Source: Fulvivirgaceae bacterium JP3-4
GTDB lineage: Bacteria > Bacteroidota > Bacteroidia > Cytophagales > Cyclobacteriaceae
Assembly: GCA_029309925.1 (NCBI GenBank)
Contig: JARKND010000001.1
Span: forward strand, 2,294,001 to 2,358,000
Length of the DNA stretch: 64,000 nucleotides
Reading direction: 5' to 3'
The notes under the pieces are model-generated. The model was not told the DNA's origin, did not search any database, and saw nothing but the letters and a program-made list of their open reading frames with translations. The translations under genes and the position numbers were made by a program. Positions 9,131 to 17,593 of this stretch are shown here, in pieces. Numbering within the stretch: position 1 is the first letter of the stretch; every line of letters starts with the position of its first letter.

Positions 9131-10069
9131 ATGAATAGCGAAAACACTTTACGAATAGAGAATCTTTCGAAGTCGTATTCTAACGGACGGGCTGCTGCTC
9201 CCGTGAAGGCGCTTGATAACATTTCACTCACTATTCCTCCCGGCATGTACGGTTTGCTTGGGCCCAACGGAGCAGGCAAGTCCTCGCTGATGCGCACACT
9301 GGCTACCCTCCAGGAGCCCGATGAAGGTTCCATTCATTTTGGGAACATTGATGTGTTGAAGCAAAAGGAGGAGCTGCAGAAAACCCTTGGATATCTGCCT
9401 CAGGATTTTGGGCTTCACCCCAATGCAAAGGCGGAAGAGCTCCTGAACTATTTCGCGGTTCTCAAGGGGATCAAAGAGAAAAGCGCAAGGCGTGAAGTTG
9501 TTGAAGCACTTTTGAAGCAAACCAACCTCTGGGATGTACGCAGACAAAAGGTGGGTGGCTACTCAGGCGGAATGCGGCAGCGGTTCGGAGTTGCTATCGC
9601 GATGTTGGGAAATCCAAAACTGATCATTGTTGACGAACCTACAGCCGGGCTCGATCCTGCCGAACGCGTGCGATTTCTCAATCTGCTCAGCGAGATGGGA
9701 GAAAACAGCGTTGTCATTTTGTCTACGCATATCGTGGAAGATGTTTCAGAGCTCTGTACGCGAATGGCTGTGATCAACAAAGGAAAAATTCTTCTGGAGG
9801 CCGAGCCGTTGAAGGCCATTGAAAATTTGCAAGGTAAAGTCTGGCGAAAAGTGATCAACAAAAACGAATTATCACGGCTGACGCAGGAACATATTATCCT
9901 TTCGACCAAACTTTCCGGTGGGCGAACGGTGGTACATATTTACAGTGAGTCGTCCCCGGGAAATAGCTTCGAACAAGTTTCACCCGACCTGGAAGATGTG
10001 TACTTCAACGCGATCGTCCAGCACACCAGAGCCAATGTTTCACACAATATGGAGGGCGTAGTAAAATGA
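9131..10069 (+). CDS. ABC transporter ATP-binding protein
   Basis: Nucleotide-binding subunit of an ABC-2-type exporter, 312 residues. Walker A is GPNGAGKSS, the Q-loop lies in GYLPQDFGL, the signature is YSGGMRQRF, Walker B LIIVDEPTAGLDP and the H-loop STHIVED. The C-terminal ~90 residues form the extra domain common in this subgroup (ending DLEDVYFNAIV). Its stop overlaps the start of the permease-aminopeptidase gene (ATGA), so the two products surely work together. It is closely related in motif wording to the ATPases at 17594 and at the end of the RND fusion at 27661, suggesting duplication inside this locus. Confidence 0.95.
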   Translation: MNSENTLRIENLSKSYSNGRAAAPVKALDNISLTIPPGMYGLLGPNGAGKSSLMRTLATLQEPDEGSIHFGNIDVLKQKEELQKTLGYLPQDFGLHPNAKAEELLNYFAVLKGIKEKSARREVVEALLKQTNLWDVRRQKVGGYSGGMRQRFGVAIAMLGNPKLIIVDEPTAGLDPAERVRFLNLLSEMGENSVVILSTHIVEDVSELCTRMAVINKGKILLEAEPLKAIENLQGKVWRKVINKNELSRLTQEHIILSTKLSGGRTVVHIYSESSPGNSFEQVSPDLEDVYFNAIVQHTRANVSHNMEGVVK

Positions 10070-13000
10070 AACTCTGGGAAACTTTCAGGTATGAACTGGT
10101 CTACCAGTCGCGTGCAGTGTCGACCTGGTTCTATTTTGCTTTGCTGCTCGTGTTAAGCTTCCTGATGGCGGCCGCAGTCTTCATCGATGAACCTTTGGCA
10201 GGAGGCTATTTTCTAAATGCTCCGTATATAGTCACAAAAGTGTCGCTGATCACATTTTTCTTCGTAGGCCTTTTAACGCTTGCTCCGCTCGCAGGCAATG
10301 CAGCCGCACGGGATCTTGAAAACAGAATGCACCCGCTCGTATACTCCTCTCCGATCGCCAAGCATGTGTACCTCGGTGGAAGGTTTCTCGCAGCATTTGC
10401 TCTAGGTTCAATAATTATGTTGGCCATTCCACTCGGTGTATTCATTGCGGGACTTTTTCCGTTGGAACATGCCGCGCTGATCGGACCGATGAATGCTGCA
10501 TCTTATCTCACCACATATCTTTTGCTGCTGTTGCCAAATACTTTTATCGTAGTGGCCTTCATGTTTGCCGTTGCAACCCTGAAAAGAAAAGGCATGCTTA
10601 GTTATCTGATCGCAGTTATAACGGGTGTTGTTGTCATTGCGAGCTGGCAATTAATAGGACAACAACAAGGTAACTGGAACCTGGCCAACCTTACAGACCC
10701 ATTGGGCCTGACCATCATGCAGCAACTAAAACCACTGTGGTCTGCCAATCAGAAAAATACACTTTTGCCCGGGCTGGAGAGCTCAACACTTTTGAACAGA
10801 TTATTGTGGTTAGCCCTTTCAGCATGTGTGTTGACAATAACGTATTTGCGATTTAAGACTTCCACACTTTCCATCTACGACAAAAAAGCGGAAAGTAAAC
10901 GAAATCAAACTGAAACTTCAGCGATTACAAACTATCAGGTGTATCAGTCGGCAGAGGTCGCAATTCCAAACGTGAACAAAAGCTTCGATTTGTCAACCCG
11001 CATGCTGCAGTTCTCAACTATTGCAAAGGAATCTTTCCGTTTGATTGCTTTTGGATGGGGATGGATGGCCATGGCTTGTATGCTTTTGTTTGTAGTGTTA
11101 ACCGGTTCAATGTGGTTTTCCGATTATTATGGAATTCCTGAATTGCCAGTAACAGGAAATTTACTCGGCACCTTAGAAAATGTAAACGATCACGGCATCT
11201 GGTTCATCATTCCATTGCTGATCATTTATTATGCTGGTGAACTGGTCTGGCGTGATCGCGATGCCAGGCTAAACGACATCATCGGTGCAACTCCTCTCCC
11301 AGTGTGGGTTTCCTTTGCTGGAAAATTTGTCGGGGTGGTTATTGCGTTGGTTGTGATGCAATTGTTCTTAATGCTTGCCGGGATTCTGTTGCAAATCTCT
11401 CTCGGCTATTATCATTTTCAGATTCCTGTATATCTGAAAATACTATTGGGGTTACGCCTTGTTGATTATGTTTTAATCACGGGACTTGCTTTTGCGTTGC
11501 ATGTCATCCTGAATCAAAAATATCTCGCGCACCTTATTGCAGTGTTATTTTATCTGTTCACAATTTTCGGATCGCAATTCGGAATTGAATCCGGTTTGTT
11601 GATGTACGCGTCAGATCCGGGTTGGTCGTACTCGGACTTGCGAGGGCTCAGTCCTTACCTGCAACCCTGGCTGTATTTCAAAATGTACTGGGCAGCATGG
11701 GCAGTGTTATTGATGATTGTAACTATGGCATTGTGGCCAAGAGGAACAGAGAAAAGCTTTGCGAAAAGATTTCAACATGGATTCGGTAAAAGTAATCTTA
11801 GGTTAAAAGTATTTACAGGTTTTTCCGTGTTGCTGATCTTCATCTTCGGAGGGATCATATTCTACAGCACGCATGTCTTACATCCGCGCACAACATCATT
11901 TGAACCATTGGAAAACAAGGCGGCATATGAGAAGTTGTATGGAAAGTACGTGAAGAGTCTGCAGCCGACACCAACCAGAGTAAAGCTTCAGGTGGAAATT
12001 TATCCAGGAGAAGGATCGGTGGAATTTGAAGGTTCGTATGTATTTATCAACAAAACCGGGTCTGCGTTGGATACAATATTTATATCAACAGCACCTGGAG
12101 TTGAACATCATGCACTCAGTTTGAATCGGCCTGTGAAATATCAGAAGTTGGACGAGCAACTGAATTTTCGAATGTATCTTCTCGCCAATCCACTGCTACC
12201 CGGAGATTCAATTCAACTAGATTTTCACGTCAACTATAATCCAAAAGGATTTCCGAACAATGGAATGAAAACTAATGTGGTGGAAAACGGTACTTACTTC
12301 GGTGATGCCTGGTTGCCTTCGATCGGCTATCTGGGCAATCGAGAAATCTTCGATGCGAATGAACGCAAAGCACAAGGACTTGAGCCGAAAACATTTCTGG
12401 AACCCGAGACAGAGTCTGATGGACTGAAACACGTATCGGTGGAAACCATCATCGGAACGGATAATGGTCAGGTTGCAGTAGCACCTGGGCGTTTAGTGAA
12501 ACGCTGGACTGAAAATGATCGAAATTATTTCCAGTATGCCACGGAAAATCCTGTCAACCATAAATTAGGATTCTTCTCCTCTGATTACGAACTCTATAAA
12601 TCGGAATGGAAATCGGATAGCGGACACGTTGTTGACATCAGCCTTTTACATCATCCTGAGCATACCCATAACCTCGAACGGATGGTGAAAGGAGTTCAGG
12701 CGTCCTTAAGCTATCTGTCGCGTGAATTCGGAAATTATCCGCACAGCGAAATCAGAATGCTGGAGGTGCCGGGATACAACAAGGGTTTGTATGCCTATCC
12801 GATGAATATATTTTACCGTGAAGGCTTTGCACTGCTGAAACCTGAAGAAGATCCAAGAGGAGTCGACATCGTGTTTGCTACTGTTGCTCATGAAGTCTCA
12901 CATCAATGGTTTGGCGCTCAGGTCTCACCTGCTCCGATTAAAGGAGCCGCGTTGATTACTGAGACGCTCTCGTGGTTCACGGCTTTTGAAATTGTGGAGG

Positions 13001-13650
13001 AAGCGCTTGGAAAGGAAACTTTTCTGACACTACTCGATATGGCGCGTGATGATTACTTTAGTCCGCAGCAGAGAGCCGCTGATCCTTTGTTGCAAGCGAG
13101 CCAGACAAGTCTGATCTACCGGAAAGGACCTTTAGCCTTCTACGCACTGCGCGAGTACATCGGCAAAGAGCGGATAAAGCTTGGACTACAGAACTTTTTC
13201 AATAAATACAGCAAGGGTGAAGGTGCAAAAGCAGTTCCCTCCGATCTGTACAGGGAGATTCAGGTTGTTGTTCCGGACTCAATGCAATACTTGTTACATG
13301 ATCTCATTGCCACCAACACGTTCTGTGAATTAAAAACGGAAAAAGCCACAGCTGTTCAGGCGGCATCGGGAACATGGAAAGTGACGCTCGATGTTGTAGC
13401 GAGAAAATACACAGTCGATCAGATGGGGAATGAGATCGAAGCCGAAATGAATGACTGGGTTCAGGTCGGCAGCTATTCCGGGGAAAAAGGAAAGGAGCCG
13501 ATCTATCTGCAACAACACCGTATCCGTTCCGGGAAGCAGACCATTGTGTTGGAATTATCGGAAAAACCACAGGCTGCCGGTATAGACCCGAACATGTTGC
13601 TGATGGATCTGAAGACGTGGGACAATGTGATCGATGTGGAAAACCCGTAA
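10066..13650 (+). CDS. ABC-2 permease fused to M1 family aminopeptidase
   Basis: 1194-residue fusion. Residues 1-~580 form two ABC-2-type membrane halves (hydrophobic clusters at ~20-290 and ~325-560); a further helix at ~590-612 leads into an extracytoplasmic M1-type peptidase domain (~620-1194). The zinc site is intact: His942, Glu943 and His946 in VAHEVSHQWFGAQ, and Glu966 in LITETLSWF; the gap between His946 and Glu966 is 19 residues rather than the classic 18. NKGLYAYPMNIFYREGF precedes it where the GAMEN-like loop would be. Proteins of this layout occur widely in Bacteroidota as 'ABC permease/M1 aminopeptidase'. It is coupled to the ATPase gene by a 4-bp overlap. Export linked to peptide trimming, or peptidase action on an envelope substrate, are possible roles; neither is shown. 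Confidence 0.93.
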   Translation: MKLWETFRYELVYQSRAVSTWFYFALLLVLSFLMAAAVFIDEPLAGGYFLNAPYIVTKVSLITFFFVGLLTLAPLAGNAAARDLENRMHPLVYSSPIAKHVYLGGRFLAAFALGSIIMLAIPLGVFIAGLFPLEHAALIGPMNAASYLTTYLLLLLPNTFIVVAFMFAVATLKRKGMLSYLIAVITGVVVIASWQLIGQQQGNWNLANLTDPLGLTIMQQLKPLWSANQKNTLLPGLESSTLLNRLLWLALSACVLTITYLRFKTSTLSIYDKKAESKRNQTETSAITNYQVYQSAEVAIPNVNKSFDLSTRMLQFSTIAKESFRLIAFGWGWMAMACMLLFVVLTGSMWFSDYYGIPELPVTGNLLGTLENVNDHGIWFIIPLLIIYYAGELVWRDRDARLNDIIGATPLPVWVSFAGKFVGVVIALVVMQLFLMLAGILLQISLGYYHFQIPVYLKILLGLRLVDYVLITGLAFALHVILNQKYLAHLIAVLFYLFTIFGSQFGIESGLLMYASDPGWSYSDLRGLSPYLQPWLYFKMYWAAWAVLLMIVTMALWPRGTEKSFAKRFQHGFGKSNLRLKVFTGFSVLLIFIFGGIIFYSTHVLHPRTTSFEPLENKAAYEKLYGKYVKSLQPTPTRVKLQVEIYPGEGSVEFEGSYVFINKTGSALDTIFISTAPGVEHHALSLNRPVKYQKLDEQLNFRMYLLANPLLPGDSIQLDFHVNYNPKGFPNNGMKTNVVENGTYFGDAWLPSIGYLGNREIFDANERKAQGLEPKTFLEPETESDGLKHVSVETIIGTDNGQVAVAPGRLVKRWTENDRNYFQYATENPVNHKLGFFSSDYELYKSEWKSDSGHVVDISLLHHPEHTHNLERMVKGVQASLSYLSREFGNYPHSEIRMLEVPGYNKGLYAYPMNIFYREGFALLKPEEDPRGVDIVFATVAHEVSHQWFGAQVSPAPIKGAALITETLSWFTAFEIVEEALGKETFLTLLDMARDDYFSPQQRAADPLLQASQTSLIYRKGPLAFYALREYIGKERIKLGLQNFFNKYSKGEGAKAVPSDLYREIQVVVPDSMQYLLHDLIATNTFCELKTEKATAVQAASGTWKVTLDVVARKYTVDQMGNEIEAEMNDWVQVGSYSGEKGKEPIYLQQHRIRSGKQTIVLELSEKPQAAGIDPNMLLMDLKTWDNVIDVENP

Positions 13651-13811
13651 CCGATGCCTATGCGGAAGTGTCTGTGACTGTTTAGCTAAAGAAAAACATG
13701 AGTAGCCATTGAGTTGCACGTATACATGTTGCGGCACACCTTTAATCAATCGGCTGCTGCCTTTGCATCTGAAACCGGCCGTCAGTACCTTTGGTGGTCA
13801 CCCCCCACTCT

Positions 13812-14234
13812 ATGAATACTTACTACCAGGACAATTCAGCAAAAGTCTATTACGACACGGAAGTCGACACACTTATTCTGGAATACACAGGTCGTGTTCT
13901 GAATGACGCCCACTTCGTGCAGATCAACACAGCAGTGCTTGAGGCTTTCAGGAAACTGAAAACACAAAAGTTCGTTGCCGACATCAGAAAGATGGGCATC
14001 ATTGGAGTGACTTCTCAGAAATGGGTTGTTGATGTGTTGTTACCAGGCATGGTTGAACATCTCAAGGGCAAAAAGCTCTTTCACGCACAACTGCTCGATG
14101 CCTCTGAAGTGATGTCGAAAGTTTCAGGCGGAAACATTAAGAATAAGTCAAGCCAGGCTATCGAGAAACTTGAGATGCGTCAGTTCACCGATGCTGCGGA
14201 GATGAGAAAGTTTCTTAAGACCTGGAGTGGTTAA
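13812..14234 (+). CDS. Hypothetical protein, possible STAS/SpoIIAA-like fold
   Basis: Soluble protein of 140 residues from ATG 13812 (MNTYYQDNSAKVYYD); an upstream ATG at 13791 would add seven residues of no apparent value. No signal peptide or membrane segment. The pattern of a strand-rich start (AKVYYDTEVDTLILEYTGRV), a helix, then KFVADIRKMGII resembles the STAS/SpoIIAA-like layout seen in many small Bacteroidota proteins, but no diagnostic motif is present and the fold is a guess. It follows the ABC-M1 gene by about 160 bp and is convergent with the J-domain gene, 14 bp away. Function unknown. Confidence 0.75.
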   Translation: MNTYYQDNSAKVYYDTEVDTLILEYTGRVLNDAHFVQINTAVLEAFRKLKTQKFVADIRKMGIIGVTSQKWVVDVLLPGMVEHLKGKKLFHAQLLDASEVMSKVSGGNIKNKSSQAIEKLEMRQFTDAAEMRKFLKTWSG

Positions 14235-14248
14235 TAGCTTCTCTCCTG

Positions 14249-14698
14249 CTAATTCTGATCAACCGCCTTTGATACTTTCCGATAGACAAACGAATGGTAA
14301 ACATGTCTGCGAAGGAAACGATCAGGTGTCGCGGAATTGACGAGCTTGAGATAAATGTTCTTTGGAACGCCAAAGTATTCGTAGCTGCTTCCGTTCAGAA
14401 AATTAATCAGGAGCGTCTGTCCTTTGTATAAGAAGTCTACCATTTTTGAATTGGTAACAGACTCTGTATAACGATCGAGTTCCTGCGCATGCGTTTCGGG
14501 CGCAACGCTCACCAGCAAGTGGTAGGCCTCAATAAAAGCTTTGCTCTTCTCCTCTGCCTGAAGCTTCTTCTCCTCATCATTCTGAATCTTGTCAGGATGC
14601 CAGTCTTTCATAAAATTCCGGTAAACAGTCTTCAGATCTTTTAATTCTGCGGTCTTTTCAACGCCCAGGAGTTTGCGGGCTTCAATAATCTTTTTCAT
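14249..14698 (-). CDS. J-domain protein with C-terminal KTSC domain
   Basis: 149-residue two-domain protein. Residues ~5-65 form a DnaJ-type J domain with the HPD tripeptide at His34 (MKDWHPDKIQND), which normally stimulates the ATPase of DnaK-type chaperones. Residues ~85-145 match the KTSC domain (LLINFLNGSSYEYFGVP, then LVNSATPDRFLRRHV and HSFVYRKV). Start at ATG 14698; six codons upstream to 14716 are in frame but look non-family. No signal peptide. The target is unknown; a chaperone-recruiting role is inferred from the J domain only. Confidence 0.85.
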   Translation of the reverse strand: MKKIIEARKLLGVEKTAELKDLKTVYRNFMKDWHPDKIQNDEEKKLQAEEKSKAFIEAYHLLVSVAPETHAQELDRYTESVTNSKMVDFLYKGQTLLINFLNGSSYEYFGVPKNIYLKLVNSATPDRFLRRHVYHSFVYRKVSKAVDQN

Positions 14699-14838
14699 CG
14701 GGCCGCAAAAATACAATTTGTTAACTGCAATTCATGCGGTCGGCCGAAACGATCATCGGCTTGATTCGACTTCCTCACAAAAAAACACCTGCTTCATCAC
14801 AAAAAGTTGGAGATCTCGAAACATTTCACCACTATTGT

Positions 14839-14862
14839 ACCGTATTAGTTAAGTAATACAGT
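14839..14862. promoter_or_regulatory. Palindromic operator for YtrA-type GntR regulator
   Basis: Palindrome with arms GTATTA (14842-14847) and TAATAC (14854-14859), extending outward to AC/GT with 10 of 12 base pairs matched across 24 bp. It lies 12 bp before the ABC ATPase start. An operon carrying its own YtrA-type GntR gene usually has such a GTATTA...TAATAC operator at its promoter, giving autoregulation. A wider TGTACC/GGTACA pair (14836-14841, 14869-14874) frames it. Confidence 0.65.
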
Positions 14863-14874
14863 AAATCAGGTACA

Positions 14875-15705
14875 ATGGTAATAATCAAGGACTTAAAGTT
14901 TACGTACTCGCGCAGGCAAGATCCTTTGTTTCAGGATCTTAGCTGTGAATTACCGTCCGGCAGCATAGTCGGTCTGCTGGGAAAGAATGGCGCTGGCAAG
15001 ACAAGTCTGCTCAAACTAATGATCGGTTTGCTGCGTCCGACCGAGGGTTTTGTACGCATTATGGGCCACGAGCCAGCGAAGCGCGAACCCGCCCTCCTAC
15101 AGGACGTTTACTTTCTGCCTGAAGAATTTCATCAGCCGGGAGTTTCAATCCGGAGTTATGTCAGAGCCAACGCGGGATTTTATCCTCGTTTCGACCAGGA
15201 GCTGCTCAACCGACTCGTTGCGGACTTCGAATTACCCGACAATAAAAAGCTCAATCAGTTATCGTACGGCCAGAAGAAAAAATTTCTGATCTCTTTCGCG
15301 CTTTCAACGAAATGCAGACTCCTCGTCCTCGATGAGCCAACCAACGGTCTGGATATACCTTCAAAAGCAATTTTCAGAAGAGTGATGGCGGGGTCGCTGG
15401 ATGAAGACCAACTCGTGATTATTTCAACTCATCAGGTGCGGGATGTTGAGAACCTCATCGACCGCGTGCTGATGCTCGAGAAAGGCAAGTTCATCATGCA
15501 GAAAAATCTCTATGAGATCTCGTCAAAACTTCACTTTGCCACAACGTCTTCACCCGAGGGCGAGAACATCCTGTATCACGAGATGGTGCCGGGTGGTTAT
15601 AAAGTGATCACTTCGCAGGCAGACGGAAGTTCCTCTGTCGACATTGAATTGTTGTTCAATGCGATTTCCAATGGTACCGAAAAAATGAAGGAATATGTCA
15701 AATAA
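14875..15705 (+). CDS. ABC transporter ATP-binding protein (GntR-linked)
   Basis: First gene of a YtrA-like operon: ABC ATPase of 276 residues. Walker A GKNGAGKTS, signature region LSYGQKKKF, Walker B LLVLDEPTNGLDIP and H-loop STHQVRD are all present. The short coupling region and the C-terminal tail resemble the YtrB/BcrA type. It begins 12 bp after the palindromic operator and overlaps the following permease gene by 11 bp. It probably powers the 259-residue permease; substrate unknown, though relatives respond to cell-wall-active peptides. Confidence 0.93.
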   Translation: MVIIKDLKFTYSRRQDPLFQDLSCELPSGSIVGLLGKNGAGKTSLLKLMIGLLRPTEGFVRIMGHEPAKREPALLQDVYFLPEEFHQPGVSIRSYVRANAGFYPRFDQELLNRLVADFELPDNKKLNQLSYGQKKKFLISFALSTKCRLLVLDEPTNGLDIPSKAIFRRVMAGSLDEDQLVIISTHQVRDVENLIDRVLMLEKGKFIMQKNLYEISSKLHFATTSSPEGENILYHEMVPGGYKVITSQADGSSSVDIELLFNAISNGTEKMKEYVK

Positions 15706-16474
15706 TATATTCAGCTGGCAGCGCTTTCAATTGTTGTTCAGGCAGCATTTCATACACAACGCGCAACTATTAATGTTGTCGACTGGGGCGTATGTAGGGG
15801 TCATCTTCATTGTGCTGTCACTTGTTCAGGTAGCGAATGATCTCCAGCCGCATAATCTCGAGAACTTCCAGGGTTTCCTGATAGGGTTCGTCACTGTGTT
15901 TGGCATTTTGTATGTCGGTCACTCCTTCCCTGCGTTCCGGTCGAAGGAAAGCACAATCAGCTACCTGATGATCCCTGCGTCTCCGCTGGAAAAATTCCTG
16001 TTTGAGCTTGTGGTGCGGATCGCGCTGGTGCTGCTGACGTTGCCGATTCTGTACTGGCTGGTGTTCCACGTCCAGGGTTACTTCTTCAATGTCTTTACAG
16101 ACTTGCCATTCGTTCCCGTCAACGCGCAATACCTTGTCAGGATCGATGAGAACGTTCCGACTCTTGTCTATTCTCTCACCGCTGGTGGTGTTTTGTTTGC
16201 CCTTTCACTCGCGTTCACCGGATCAGCAATGTTTACAAAGCAGCCCTTAGTAAAATCCCTTTTTGCCGTAGCACTGATTGTGATGTTTTTTGTCGGGTAC
16301 GTGATCCTTGTTGCCGAATATCTTGGTCTCGGCAAATACAATCCACCGGAGGAAATGGTGTTGGTACCGTTAGACGAGACGAAGGCGTTGGCGGCTGTTA
16401 CGTTTGCGCTTTTTGCAGGAACGGTGGTGATGCTATTTGTGGCTTACCAGAAGTTAAAAGAGAGGGAGGTGTAA
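15695..16474 (+). CDS. ABC transporter permease (six-helix membrane protein)
   Basis: Integral membrane protein of 259 residues with about six hydrophobic helices (around residues 28-50, 60-80, 105-125, 155-175, 185-207, 228-252). It overlaps the upstream ATPase gene by 11 bp and is followed after 1 bp by the GntR gene, so it is the membrane partner of that ATPase. No catalytic motif is expected. The family is recognised from context and helix pattern rather than from a strong sequence signature. Confidence 0.85.
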   Translation: MSNNIFSWQRFQLLFRQHFIHNAQLLMLSTGAYVGVIFIVLSLVQVANDLQPHNLENFQGFLIGFVTVFGILYVGHSFPAFRSKESTISYLMIPASPLEKFLFELVVRIALVLLTLPILYWLVFHVQGYFFNVFTDLPFVPVNAQYLVRIDENVPTLVYSLTAGGVLFALSLAFTGSAMFTKQPLVKSLFAVALIVMFFVGYVILVAEYLGLGKYNPPEEMVLVPLDETKALAAVTFALFAGTVVMLFVAYQKLKEREV

Positions 16475-16475
16475 T

Positions 16476-16841
16476 ATGCAATTCCAGGATGGCAAAAGCA
16501 TTTTTCTGCAGATTGCAGACTCCATCACTGAGAAAGTGGTGAGTGGAGAATTTCCCGCAGGCGAAAAAATTCCATCGGTGCGCGAGCTTGCAGCCGCAAT
16601 GGGTGTAAATCCAAACACGGTCATGCGTACGTACAGCGAACTCCAGGCGATGAACATTATCGAAAACCAACGAGGTATCGGATATTTTGTAAATCCCGAT
16701 GCGAAGAAGATCATTCTTAAAGACAAAAAGCAGGAATTTTTCAGCAAAGTGTTGCCTGAACTCCTCAGGCAGGCTGCATTGCTCGGCATTGATGCCGAAG
16801 AATTAAAAAAACACATCGGAAACCAGAATGGAACAATATGA
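16476..16841 (+). CDS. GntR family transcriptional regulator, YtrA subfamily
   Basis: 121-residue repressor with the short YtrA architecture: an N-terminal winged helix-turn-helix (FLQIADSITEKVVSGEFPAG, KIPSVRELAAAMGVNPNTVM, GIGYFV) and only ~45 residues of helical C-terminal tail for dimerisation. YtrA-type regulators typically repress their own ABC operon. The palindrome at 14839-14862 in front of this operon is the expected site. The stop overlaps the next start (ATGA). Confidence 0.93.
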   Translation: MQFQDGKSIFLQIADSITEKVVSGEFPAGEKIPSVRELAAAMGVNPNTVMRTYSELQAMNIIENQRGIGYFVNPDAKKIILKDKKQEFFSKVLPELLRQAALLGIDAEELKKHIGNQNGTI

Positions 16842-17521
16842 AGCTTAGCAATAAAATATTGGTCGGATTTTTAGCGTTCATCTTTTTATACATGACCGCA
16901 GCCTTTGCTGAGTTGAGATTCACCGGCTCACTAAACGTGCTCGACAACAAGAACAGCACCGCTGAAACCGTAGATCTCTCAGCCATCACGCGCCTTATCG
17001 TTCAGGATATGGGCAACAGACAGGTGAAGGTCATCGGCTCCGATCGCGCACAACTTGAAGTCAGAAGCTTCAAGGGGAGTCTGCTCAAAAACCTGAAATA
17101 CCAGATTGCGAATGATGCACTTACCATTTCGGGTTTCGAAGGGGAGGAAAATAAACCGGTGCGGATTACAGTATATATTCCCGAAGACCGACTAAAGGAA
17201 CTATCGGTCACCGCTGCAGTCGTGATCATTGAAGGTGTGCAGCAGCACGATCTTACAATTTCGCAAAACGGAAGTCGGATCTGGATGTCGGAAAGCGCGA
17301 TCGGGAAAATCGAAACAAACCTTGCAAACAGATCCTTTCTCGATATCGGATCAACAAAGCTCGATACCGTAACGGCAAACATAGAAGCTTCGCAAGTGCA
17401 CATATCCTCTTCGGTGAGTTTGTTGAGAGGCCACATCAGAAACACTTCAATGGTTCATGTGACTGATGCGCAGGATATACAGGTAAAGAAGGATGTGAGC
17501 AGCAATCTGCAGATATACTAG
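16838..17521 (+). CDS. Exported protein with GIN/DUF2807-like beta-helix domain
   Basis: 227-residue protein with an N-terminal signal peptide or anchor (ILVGFLAFIFLYMTAAFA). The rest is strand-rich with repeating I/V-x-G/S patterns (LIVQDMGNRQVKVIGSD, ALTISGF, LSVTAAVVIIEGVQQHDL), resembling the 'head GIN'/DUF2807 putative adhesin domain that often ends YtrA-type operons in Bacteroidota. It overlaps the GntR gene by 4 bp. It probably acts in the periplasm or at the outer membrane; function unknown. Downstream, 17536-17565 contains a short run similar to part of the repeat unit of the array at 56.7 kb. Confidence 0.75.
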   Translation: MKLSNKILVGFLAFIFLYMTAAFAELRFTGSLNVLDNKNSTAETVDLSAITRLIVQDMGNRQVKVIGSDRAQLEVRSFKGSLLKNLKYQIANDALTISGFEGEENKPVRITVYIPEDRLKELSVTAAVVIIEGVQQHDLTISQNGSRIWMSESAIGKIETNLANRSFLDIGSTKLDTVTANIEASQVHISSSVSLLRGHIRNTSMVHVTDAQDIQVKKDVSSNLQIY

Positions 17522-17593
17522 GGAAGAAAGGCAAATAATCAGTAATCAAATTCCAAATTCCAAAAGCCAAAGGCCAAAGAAAACCCTCTTAAC

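Noticed and set aside
8968-9333. 121-residue minus-strand frame upstream of the kinase gene
   Set aside because: Mostly antisense to the ABC ATPase start region including Walker A; no family pattern.
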